Source: Branchiostoma lanceolatum (lineage: Eukaryota > Chordata > Leptocardii > Amphioxiformes > Branchiostomatidae). From it: 64,000 nt of DNA. The notes below the pieces were generated by a model. That model saw only the letters and a program-made list of their open reading frames with translations. It did no database searches and was not told the DNA's origin. The number at the start of each line of letters is the position of its first letter. The stretch's first letter is position 1. The position numbers and the translations under genes are program-made. The DNA is taken from NCBI RefSeq assembly GCF_035083965.1, contig NC_089723.1, forward strand, positions 33,359,193 to 33,423,192, in the 5' to 3' direction. Below are positions 23,851-35,200 of this stretch, piece by piece.

Positions 23851-26170
23851 GGGTTGAGCCTTGAAATTTTAAAGTTACACTTCAATGCGACTTATCATTC
23901 CTTATGGTGCACTGGTACAGTACCAGATACACGTTACAATTAGTAGACATTGACGTTCATGTGATAGACGTTCATGTGATGATAAAAATGTTACAACTAC
24001 TACTTGGACTAGCTCTGTTTTTATTACATGTAGAAGTCAATACCGCTAAAGCCCTTTGCAGACTAGTGAACTATACCGATTTGTTATTAAGAATTATGAA
24101 AGTTATACATAGATCTATATATGTATTTTAGTATGACTATATCGTAACAGTAATGGTATCTTTATAATGCAGATTACGTGTGGGAACATATCACAGAAGA
24201 AGTTTATTTCAGGAGTAAGATACCGACGTGGTGTTGGACAGATAACCTAAAGCAAAGCATAGATTTTGGCTGTTTAGTGTCTTATGATAGCAGCAAATTC
24301 GTTAGTTTATCACGAAGATAAGATATTGTATATCTCCATTTCACAAAAACTGTTACTTACGGCAAGAGAAATTATTTCTTTTGGAGTTTATCTGAATGTC
24401 GGTTTTTGCTTTTATTCGGGAACAGGTGTCATAGAAATAAGTTTCATGATCATGAAAACTTGCAGATCATGAAGACTTCTTTATTGAGACACCTACTTCT
24501 TTACAAAAATCTACCCTGCTAAACCTAACTACCCTGTACTTCTGTAAGATCCCGGATGAAAGAACGATGTATCCCACGCTGCTTTACGGCGATGTCCACG
24601 TCATGACATCACTGGCGCCATTCTATCAGGGGTCGATGACATAAGAGACGCGACTGCCACGCCGGCATTGGAAAGTCTATACTCTCACTGTGGTGTCCTG
24701 CCATACTTTGTTAAAATTCCTACCATTTCAACGTGCCTGGTGAAGGATTTAGATGACATGTATACATCGTTGCCATATCGGAATAGCTGGGATTAATTTG
24801 AGACACACAGCCTGCAGTAGATCGCCAGGGAGGCTTACATTTCATCTTAATCCCCCCAAAGACAACAGTTATTTTTCTTCTGAACTCTGTATTTTGATAA
24901 CCTTCCCGAAAGCAACGTATCAGGCGATCTTGTTTATATGAAGGCTATGTCAAGGCTCTTTGACGAGAAGGAACTGTTCTTGATATGGTTGGTTTGGTGA
25001 GCAGCCAGGCATTGCAACGATTTGAAAGATTTTATAACTGCAAGTCGTTGAAATTATCTCCAAGTAGGGACCAACGGTGACTATAGTTTTATTTAGAAAT
25101 CAGTAAAGTTGAAGTCGAACCCTTGAACAAGTCTTTACCTCTAACTTCACCGCGTCTGCCGGTAGATGGGAACGTGTACTGAGCATACCCGGCAATCAGA
25201 AGGTCGCCTGCTTATAGGAGTCCATCTTTTATACATACATAAAATGTGAGGAGACGTGATCATGATTATGTCTTCAGAGGGGGGTGTATACAGATTGGAG
25301 GGGGTGTCTATGAAATCCGTCTGTGGAAGGTGGATTTGTACGGAGTGGAAGAGGGGTTGTCAGCAAATTGAGGGAGGGCGAACTTAGTACAAAGTCCGGC
25401 ATCATCATCCTTATGGACCACACGGAAAACACATTGATACTTAAAACATACACAGGATAGTTTAGCTGTGCGTCAGTTGAAGTGTTTATAGCTCGGCTTG
25501 CCCTCGAGGTCGGCAGTGCGCGCTTGAATCTCGCAGGGGTTTGATTTTGATCTGTGTTATCTCACCACCGAAATTGTCTTACGTTATCACTGGCGGAGTA
25601 GAATTGAGGAGGGGCGGTGCTCTCAGAGGCCGAGAATTCCTCTGTATTTTCGTACAAAAGATTACAAAATTGTCGTGTCCGGTGGACGTAATGTTGTTTT
25701 GACTGAGTTTGCAAAGGGATCCTGGAGCTCGAGCACATCTTACCGACATCGTCTGTTTCTATCCTTACGACAAAAATATGATCCAAAACTTTTATAAGAT
25801 CTCAGAAATACATGGGCTAAGTAAGCGGTCGGACTCGAACCTCAGACTGAGGACGAAGAATGACGCTTTTTCGTTAGCTATTACTTAGTACAATTTTAGT
25901 AGACACTGCTGAAGCGGCAGGGAAAATCACCCCACCCGCGATATGTAGGATGCCCTTGGGAGAAAAAAAGAGCCCACAAATTACATGCAGAAAAGCCTAC
26001 AGATATTCATTCTCATACAAAAAAACGTTTGCAACGTTATTTTGTTCTTTGAGCACCTGGAAGGAGGATGGGTGTCACTCAACGAATGGATCAACGCGAC
26101 AGAACGAAAACTTCCCTTTCTCCTTACATTCTGTGTAAGTTATCACCTATCCTTCCATCTAATTTTCCTC

Positions 26171-26383
26171 ATGGCACCACCGGTCAGTAGATCTGGGTCC
26201 CCGGAGGAAAGGCCTGTCTTGTACCAAACGGAGCCCGCCTTTTCCTGCTCGGAACTCTACCCTAATGTTTACCCTCAGCGCCTTAAACGCCAATTAGCTG
26301 ACATGAAGGCGCGGCATCCAGACCGCATGCTTTTAGCCTACTGTCCTTCTTCACTAGCACCATCTCAGCCAAGGAAACAATAA
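26171..26383 (+). CDS. Candidate small ORF, 70 residues, unassigned
   Basis: ATG to TAA, 70 residues, Pro/Ser-rich start, then a basic stretch (PQRLKRQLADMKARHPDRM). No family is recognised and no signal peptide or membrane segment is seen. The start has a purine at -3 and G at +4. Third-position bases look more gene-like than the surroundings, but a chance frame is quite possible. Confidence 0.2.
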   Translation: MAPPVSRSGSPEERPVLYQTEPAFSCSELYPNVYPQRLKRQLADMKARHPDRMLLAYCPSSLAPSQPRKQ

Positions 26384-27409
26384 GTCTCTAAGGTTCTTCC
26401 GTTTCAAAACGTTAGCCCGGCATGGCCAGGACGCCATAGTAATCGCTTGCAAATTGAGCCAAACGTCGTATCATGAGTATTTGGAAAGCTGGCCGCCACA
26501 TATTGTGGTGTGAAACAACTCTTCGGAAATAGAAGAACAATCGTTTTGTAAATCCTTTAATTCTAAGATCAAAGTCGAAAACATCGATTGAAGATCTTTC
26601 ATGACTTCATGCAAATGTATTTTGTTCTGCAAAATGGATATCGTACTTTACAAAGTTGACGACCATCTCCAGTAGCATACTATATGGGCCGTTCATTTGT
26701 ACGCATTAACTAACTAAATACAGTCACAGATAAGCGGTCAGACACTTCCCGAGGGGCACAGAGATAAGATAAGGGCGGTAGCTGGTACACATCACTTCAG
26801 AAAATGTCTCTGATCTGAAACATACTGCGAAGAGAAGTCCAATCCCACGGCTCGGTTCCTAAGCTTGTGTCCTACTTTGGGTGGCTACAGTTGACTCGTT
26901 CAATGCCAATCAAGGTAATTTCGCCTCATTAGTTCTCTGTAAGTACCATTTTACCCTGTCACCCGGAGAGACCGCAACAGGTGGATGTAGTCAAGGCGTT
27001 GTTCAGGAATGCTTGTAACAGCCGAAGGTCAGGGTCAGGGCGTTTAAATGGCATGCCGCTTTCCCTCGGTACTGGAGGGAGACAAAATAAACAGACTGTG
27101 GGTGGGACGATACCAGGGAGAACGTTTACCTCCCGCGTTACTAGGCAACTGGACTGGCTCGCAACAGGCAACTGTCAACCTTTTCGTGATAGATGGTGAA
27201 CATTCTGCATGCTAAATGTGCGGTGTCCATTTTTAACAGTTGACCCGAGACAGTCAAGACAAGGTACCTCAGGATAAGGCGTACATTCCACAGTCAATAT
27301 CAGATATCCAATTATCTATGTCGTTCATGATATTCACCATTGATATTTACCAGTTAACGTTATGCTGTAGATAAGTGAGGTATATGAATACAACATGTTC
27401 AATTGTGGC

Positions 27410-27650
27410 ATCAATGGCGTTGGGTGTTTGGTCAGGGACCCAGAGGTCCTGGGTTCGAATCCCTTGACGTGCTCCGATGTTGCGCCTTGGAAAAGACAAT
27501 TTACACGAATTTCCTCACTTCACTCGGGTGAAAATGGGTACCTTTGGTTAGGGACGTCCATCAGATAGGATGTTAAATGGAGGGAGAGCCACGCATCTAG
27601 CACGTAAAAGAATTAACCGCGCTTATCGAAAAGAGCAGGGGTCCTCTCTG
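27410..27650 (+). mobile_element. tRNA-derived SINE (family 2)
   Basis: A B-box (GGGTTCGAATCCC) is followed by a conserved body with TTCCTCACTTCACTCGGGTG and AATGGGTACC. A diverged copy lies at 31195-31325. Confidence 0.65.
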
Positions 27651-27664
27651 GTGTGAACAAGGTT

Positions 27665-28004
27665 CATAACCTTACAGTTCAATGACCGCACCTGGGGCAA
27701 TTGTCATACTGAGGTCACCTGGCGTCAAATGGCAGCCTCCAGACCGCTTTCCGTGGGCAAGGGAAGGTGTCATTCCCGGTGTGTTGTTCATAACCTTGCA
27801 GTCCAGTACGTGGCCTCACCTGAAGCAACTGTCGTACTGAGGTCACCTGGCACCTAATTTCAGCCTTCAGACCGTTTTCCATGGGCAAGAGTAGATGTGA
27901 GCATAACCTTGCAGTACGTGGCCTCACCTGAAGCGATTGTCGTACTGAGGTCACCTGGCGCTGAATGGCGGCCTCCAGACCGCTTTCCGTGGGCAAGATC
28001 AAAC
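27665..28004. repeat. Three-copy tandem repeat (minisatellite)
   Basis: Units start at CATAACCTTRCAG: 27665-27788, 27789-27901 and 27902-28004 (124, 113 and 103 bases). Each contains ACTGAGGTCACCTGGC and GCCTYCAGACCG. Copies 2 and 3 are the most similar. Confidence 0.8.
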
Positions 28005-28514
28005 TTTTAGTTGATCACACGTGTGGAATGTGCCACATAGCGAGGACTTTGCGAAACTGATAATCTACTTCCTCTATTCTATCCAATCTCAGGGCCTCTC
28101 AGGGCCGTACGTTGACAGGCAGTTGTAGGGCAACTGTAACTCGTTATCCCTGAGATGAAGTGCGGCACTGACAGTAAGGAACGCGTTAACGGCTAGTCTC
28201 AGGCTAAACAGTAATTGGCCGGGGGATGGCCGGGTGGTGCTGTGCTCACTTGCTGGTCCGTAATGTCCTTATCTAATAAATGTGAAATAGTTGACAACCA
28301 AACGTTCAAAACCAACGTTCACTGTCATCTGCCATTATGGTAACCTATATCTCCGATCAGTTTGGTCTAGCGCCCAGAAGTGATTTCTTACGCTGAACAA
28401 TCTCGTTAAAAATGTGTCCCCCTTACCCAATTTCACCCTTTGTTCATAATGAACACCACTTGTCAGCATAACATGTCATGCTAATCATGCTCATATTTTT
28501 GTTGCCTTCTGCAG

Positions 28515-29540
28515 AAAATGATGAATACGACAGGAACGGTACTACCCACGGATCCAAGCCTTGCGGCGACAAACGGAACTACAGGGTCCTCGGTTTTCCC
28601 GACAGCCGGAAATGCCTCAACGATATCACCATTTACATCGGACAACATAACGTCCACGATAGTGAACGTTGTCACCAACTTTACCTCAGCTGTAACGGAC
28701 CTGGTGTCCAACACAACCGCCAATGTCACGGAAATAACGACACCGACTGCACTGACAAACACAACCGTTTTTGGTCAACCGACCCTGACAGCATCAACGA
28801 TCGCCCCGACGGTTACCAACGGAACTGCAGCAACGATCGCCCCAACCGCGACCAATGGGTCTACGGCGTCATCGTTCTTTACAACAATCGCGAGAGAACT
28901 GAGCACACTTTCCACAGACTTGAGCACTGCTGTTTCCACAGCGAGCTCCTCTATATGTGACAATCTGTGCCAAAGTATTGGGGACTGCCAAAAAAACGAA
29001 ACGAGCACCCGCTGCGACTGTCCGCTAGATAGCGCTCCGGATCCTGCCCAGTGCGCTTCCTTCGAAAGTTGCTCAACGCAATCAAACTCAACGCTAACCT
29101 GTACTTCGAACTGCACCAGGATAGTGAGTGGGCTGCAAGAGTTCGTCAGCTGTGAGTGTGTAGAAGGAGAAACATGTGAATCACCAGTAAGTACTTTGTC
29201 TTTTGTACCAGAAGCGTTTTAGATATTGGGATGAACTTTGAACGTACCTTTTCCATATGAATTTCGAAACACTTGTTTTTCTTATGTAAAAATTTTCCTG
29301 TGTTGTCCACAGGTCCCTGTCCCCGCCGGACAAGATAACCTGGCCATCATCCTGGGGGTCGTCTTCGGCTTCCTCGCCCTCGCCCTCCTCCTCGCCCTCG
29401 TCTACTGCTTCTGCACGACGAAGAAGCGCCGCGCCACCAAGGGCTCCTACAACCCCAGCGCGCAGGAGAAAAAGGCGGGGGCGCAGGTCATCGGGATCAC
29501 GGACCTCATGCCGCTGCCGCCCATGGAGAGGCTCATCTAG
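28515..29540 (+). CDS. Mucin-like single-pass membrane protein (first exon not found)
   Basis: Two exons: 28515-29186 and 29313-29540, joined in phase 0. The first opens right after a good acceptor (TTCTGCAG), and its first Met is not followed by a signal peptide, so an upstream signal-peptide exon is likely. Residues about 1-150 are Thr/Ser/Asn-rich with many NTT, NGT, NFT and NIT glycosylation sites. Residues about 150-223 form a compact Cys-rich segment with EGF-like spacing but no clear family match. Exon 2 begins VPVPAGQDN, then a 23-residue hydrophobic helix, a Cys and basic stop-transfer (CTTKKRR), and a 40-residue cytoplasmic tail ending MPLPPMERLI. It would be a heavily glycosylated type I surface protein. 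Exon 2 is much more GC-rich than its flanks. Function is not assignable beyond mucin-like. Confidence 0.78.
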
Positions 29541-31194
29541 CGGACTTCGGGACAAGATAATCAGTTCTCTGAAACGATTCTTAGCTTTTTAGTATGTACG
29601 AGTATATCTAAATACGTTTAGCCCTTCAACCTACGACGATTGTGCTACGTGTATTTTTTGCAGAGAGATCGCAGTCAGACAGATGGATTTGGAATCATGT
29701 GAAAGTTTTATGACATTCTTGCCTTATTATCATATCCTCGCGTTATTGTGAGAGGTTTTGTAGATGACGGAAATGGAATAGTTAAAATGGTGTATTCAAA
29801 GCCTTTGAATGAGAGATCGAGAATAGCGACAGAAAAAGAAGAGACGGGTTACAGGAGTCTGTCTATAGGCACACATGGGGGTCAGGTGACTCAAGTCGAT
29901 GGCATTATGTAGATGATAATCTGATAAATTTTAGATTCGACATTTCTCATCAAGCTACAAAGTAATTGAGTTTATTCACAGGACTGCGATTTATAAGTAG
30001 TATAGGAAAGGATCGGAACTTTGAATTGTCCGTGCGCGTTTGTATACAAACAACAGTATATGGCTATGTCTATTATTTGTGATGAACGCCACAAGCGTAC
30101 TTTATGATGGTATTTCGTATGAAGAATATCAAGGCATGAAAAGGCCGATGGGAAATGTCTTAATTCTATCTCGTATGATTTTGATACGTGGACAATCACT
30201 GTATCATTGTCACACTATATTACAGAACATGTTTTATAAAAGATCATTTTATATAACAGTACGGAAATTCTCATATGTAAACTCGACAGACTAAATTGAA
30301 TGAACTGACAGTGTATATCTTCTCCAGTTCATTGGGTAATTCTTATTCGTAGCCTATATATTCTATGAAAGCTGGACTGTTTTTAGATAATACCAGGAAG
30401 ATGCATTTGTAAAGCACTAGATTTATTACAATGTGTAGAAATATCCTAATACTTCTATAACGTTTATAACGGTAGTAAAGATGTCAATGTATGTTTCGGT
30501 ACGAAGGGTACTATAGAATACCATTTGGGCATGTTGTCCCAAAAAAGCGTGCCAGGTCTGCGAGCAAACAAAAAAGGAAGTTGTATTTCTGATTGTACCT
30601 TGCTTCCTTCAACAATGAATAGAGAATAATATCGATAACGTTAGATATCCTTCTCATATCAAACTAACCATGAACATATAATAGAATCTAATTAAACGTT
30701 CAAATATGATTGGTCGTTTTCTTCATTATACTAGTCGAAAAATACAGCAATCACGTCACGCACTTTTCATCAACAGCAACACTACATTAGAACGATTTAC
30801 CGTTTTGCCATGTTGTGCGAATATAACATCATGGGAAAATACACAACCGGGAATGGTGATGGATACTAACTAGTATCGAGGAGATGAAGATAGCCACTCT
30901 ATATATTTCATAGTTTTGAATGATCTGTAAACGTCATCAATTGGCGTTGCCTGTGGAGAAAGCCATAGTTTGAATTATTTATCATAGTAATGGGCAATGA
31001 CGTGCTCACTTGTTTTGGAAATAGTATACCAGTGAAACCCTTGAGACAAGACGTAACTCGCATGCTGAGACGTAGCCAGTACACTTGACAGCACAAGCTG
31101 TCGGTTGTTAGGGTAACAGAAAAGTGACGTCGACCATCAACCAATCACCTTATCCCCATCAATGTCCGTCAACCAATCACCTTATTCTCATCAT

Positions 31195-31325
31195 CAATCA
31201 GAACCCAGTGGTCCCGGATTAGAAATCCCTGACGCTACCGATGTTGTGCCCTTGGGGAAAACACTTTTACACGACTTTCCTCACTTCGCTCAGATGGACT
31301 CCAAAATGAGTACCAAGTTCCGATT
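31195..31325 (+). mobile_element. tRNA-derived SINE (family 2), diverged copy
   Basis: It shares the CGATGTTGTGCCCTTGGGG, ACACGACTTTCCTCACTTC and AATGAGTACC blocks with the element at 27410-27650. Confidence 0.6.
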
Positions 31326-31553
31326 TTGAACATATGGGAGGCCTACAGAAGAGGCTAGGGGCATGAACTCCTACCGCCCTAGTCGACAGTGCACAACTTC
31401 CCCTCCTTTGCAGGCCTTCTGGGCCGGCGTTTATTTGGTTAGGAGCGCTGATTCGCGATTTTCAACATATCGGAGGCCTGCGAAGAGGCTAGCTATAGGG
31501 GAGCGCGTGAACTCCTACCGCCCTAGTCGACAGCTGCAGTGCACAACTTCCCC
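31321..31553. repeat. Direct duplication, about 135-base spacing
   Basis: Blocks 31321-31402 and 31456-31553 share GAACTCCTACCGCCCTAGTC and TGCACAACTTCCCC with small insertions. Confidence 0.75.
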
Positions 31554-32150
31554 ATACCCACCAAACAAGTGTTCGTATCGTTATCAGCTACCTTCAGGCG
31601 GATGTGGAGTTGTGCCCATTGGCCGGCACTGCCGGAATTGCTTGGAAACGTCTTTTTGTTGAGCGGCTTGCGCCTGATCGGTGTATATATGCCTAAAATG
31701 GAGCCTTTTCTACGAATTCAGACCGGGTTTTCTGTGTGCATATATTATATATTATGTGCTATTACGGTGAACGCAGTTTGAAAGTGCTTTTTGTATGACC
31801 AAGAACGCACATGAGTCCTGATTTCGAAATCTATTTCTCAAGTGGCGGGGTCGGTGGTTGAGTGTCGAGTTTCAAAAAGATGATCATGATATGCGCCTCT
31901 CTTTTGCAAAGAAACATCTGACTTAATTAATATTCATTGACCTTTTGTCACCTCGTCACTACGTACTCTCTCCGAGCTTTTCCGCCCATTTAAGCCAGGA
32001 CCATCATCCGGGTAGCTCATAGGCTGAAAGTTTCTTCTATCTTTGCTGTCAACCTGTCTGAGTAGTCCTTTGGCCGATATTCAAACCTTCAGCCAGTGGT
32101 CCATACCGATATCCATGATCTAAACTAAAAAGAGAGGCGCCCAGTGGACG

Positions 32151-32214
32151 ATGTCGGTAGCTTCGATTATTGTCCTGTTCCTGGTGCTTGAAACATCCTT
32201 CTCAACAGCTGCAG
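32151..32214 (+). CDS. Receptor exon 1: signal peptide
   Basis: [20 protein letters not shown]: a Met, a hydrophobic core and small residues for cleavage. The donor GTACGT leaves phase 1, as in all following module exons. Confidence 0.85.
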
Positions 32215-35200
32215 GTACGTGGCATCGTTAAACGTGATAACATGATATAGAAGTTGCTCTGTCTATACTTGATTGGGTGATAGTTGCAGTGATGATTTTC
32301 GCACCATTGTGAATATGAGGCGCATGCAGCATGGTACGAAAGTGCTAGCCTCTATCAGGCTCCGCGGATGGCTGGAAGAATTGTAGAAATTGGCCAAATA
32401 GAGGGGACAGTATGATATGATAAGATAAGGGAGTCGGCCAAGGAGGGAGGGTCCAATATGCCATCTACGGCAAACTGTACGCCAATAGTAGACTAACTCC
32501 CCTTGCATGTTTTTCTGCCTAATTTGCTAATTTCAACTCTTTCCAGCCTGGTAGAGGCTACGAAAGTGCGTCATCGTGTTCAGTGAAAGATTCAGACAAC
32601 TTAAATGTAAAAGATTCGTGAGCGACTTAGAAGTACTGTCGTTTTAGGACCTAAAAAGTATGATTGATGTAATGGCTGCCGTTTCCATGACATTTACATC
32701 CAGAAGCAGTTAAGCCCCAATCTCATTGGACTGCGGCACGTTGGCGGCAGCGTGCGAATGGCTGCCGCCAACGTGCCGCGCACAAACGCCAGCCTGCCGC
32801 CATATCGCCGCCCTGCCGCCACCCTATCGCCTCAAATGTGCCAGTTGAAATGACGAATTTATAAAACGCAAGTGGCAAAATACCGCGAACTCGCCGCGAA
32901 CGTGCCGCGAGCGAGCCGCGAACTAGACTCCTACATTAGACACTATAAATATTGGGGGCCATTAGTCACCAATAGGTCCCAAAATGACCATACCAACAAG
33001 AGTTGACATTTCTTATTTTGATAAATCTATGAAAATATATCATTACACATACATGGTGCAGAACACATAATAGAGTGGTATATCGTTCTTGTTGGTTGAC
33101 ACGTCATTTCCGTTACTGTAAGGGTCTTTTAAGGTTACGCGTATATATGATATCTTTGTTTCCCCAAGTATGATACTGTAAATGCAGAAATGTTCGCGGT
33201 GGTTTCATGTTCGCGGCAACCGTTTCACCGCGAACTTAAAACCACCGCGAACATTTTTGTCCAACACTGTAGAAGAATGTGACTATATAGCGCTGTTGCA
33301 AACTTAAAACCACCGCGAACATGCACTCCATGTTCGCCTTAGCGCGAAATAAAAACCCCGCGAACTTAAATGCATTTACAGTAACTTAAGTGAACATCCC
33401 TTTATCACTGCAAATCTCTTTTTGTTCTCTTTAAGCATTTCAAATTCTATTTTGATTCATCGACAACACTGCAATTTCCAATCACCTGGTCATCTGGGCT
33501 TCAGACGCAAATTATGAGCCGCACGACAGTGTGACCGCAAGTCGCAAGGGAAAATTGGTGAAACATTCGTGCCGCTATAATTTGCTGCCAACGTGCCACA
33601 GGTCCAGTACGTTATTGCCTTTAGAATACAAGTTATAATCTCAGCCCAAAAGCTGCGATATCAAAAGGTGGCATACGGACATGTGTGTACATATGTGTTT
33701 CCACCAAGATTGTTATCAACGTGTTTAGCTGCCAGCCGAATGATTCACGATTGAACTTTGGTCGCTTACTGAAAACTGGAGAGGATGCAGCTAGCTATAC
33801 GTGACTTGGCAGGATTACAATAGCAATGTACGTGAGTCAAAACTTGGCTTGAAATTGTCTGTAGAAATGATAACCTATGGTATATATATTACTAGTGACA
33901 ATAGAAGTCGGTTGTACTAGATCGAAACATGATAGCACTTCCATGGTACTTGTGAGCTGTTGAGATACGGAAATATGTTTTTCCTGTAATCAGGTTACCA
34001 TCAAGCAGATGTTAGGATGGAAAATCGTAACGTTTCAATGTCAAGTACTTAAATTCAGTATATGAAGCTGAAGAAATTCATTGCGTGTGACCTTCACATT
34101 GAATTACATAACGTTATATACCAAAAAAAACGCGGTGAAAAATTATAGAAACTTGGGAGTGAATAAAATTATGCCTTTTTGCCGTTTTACCGATTTTTCC
34201 TAATGTTGTAGTCTAAGGGTTTATTTTTCTTCTTATCTATGATGATAACATCGAATCTTTCTTGACACAACAAAAGTACAGTGACTTCCATGCGGCCAGC
34301 TACAAACTACAGAACAGATATACAAAATATATCTTAACATTCTACTCACTTAATAATATAGCTACCACGTAAATCTCTAATATCCTGATACAATGATACA
34401 AGGAGTTAGTAAAACACGCAAAGGGTCATTTGCATCATAAACGTTCAACGTTCTCCCAACAGGATGTCCAGGTGGTTTTACAAAGTTCAGGGGAGCCTGC
34501 TTCAAGGTGTACCACCAGGTAGCTTCCTACGACCAAGCGAGGGAGTTTTGTGCGAACCAGGGTGGACATTTGGCCATGCCCAAAGACAATAGCACAGACG
34601 CCTTTCTGATGAAGCTGAAAAACACGGTAGATCCCAGGGGCTACTTCTGGTTTGGTTTGAGTGACGAGAACTGGGAGGGCCGGTGGATGTGGGAAGATGG
34701 GACTGTTCTCAACAAGTCTGCCGGCTGGAGCAACTGGCGCGAGGGACAACCAGATAACCACAAAGGGGATGAAGACTGTGCACATTACAATTCTGTGGCA
34801 ATGCCGGGGTGGAATGACCTGCCGTGCTCAGACAAAGTGGCCAAGTTCATCTGTCAGACGACAGGTATTTCAGACTATTCCCCAAGCAGAGGTTTGGTTG
34901 AGTAGGGTAGGAGTGTCCGGAATTTTTAACGCCTCTCTCCCCAAATCCCGGACACTCCTACCCTACTCGGCCGAAACCTCTGCTTGGAGAATAATTTCAG
35001 ACGACATTTTCTTTGTATTGGTGTTGTTTGGCGGTTGGATTACCATGATGATTCAGAGATTAAATCACCCCCTCCGTGCCCTCTGTGGGAACTATGATCA
35101 AACTTTGAATCATAAATACAAGTACTGACGCTACTCTGTGCCTGAAGAAGGCAACCCTGTACCCTGAACTTCCAAACCTGGTATGCTATTTCGTGCTATG

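Larger units (their letters stand above)
23851..28514. other. Intergenic or 5' intron space before the mucin-like gene
   Basis: No exon is confirmed. Two weak candidates are noted: a signal-peptide-like frame from 23979 to about 24029, and a 70-codon frame at 26171-26383. A SINE and a three-copy tandem repeat lie near the right end. Confidence 0.35.
29541..32150. other. Intergenic region before the lectin/pentraxin receptor
   Basis: No coding feature is supported. It contains SINE and tandem-duplication remnants at 31195-31553, and the receptor's promoter lies at the right end. No clear promoter motif was found. Confidence 0.4.

Noticed and set aside
28478-28960. Plus-strand 160-codon frame overlapping the mucin-like exon
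   Set aside because: It is a shadow frame of the Thr/Asn-rich coding exon; it lacks continuation and splice support.
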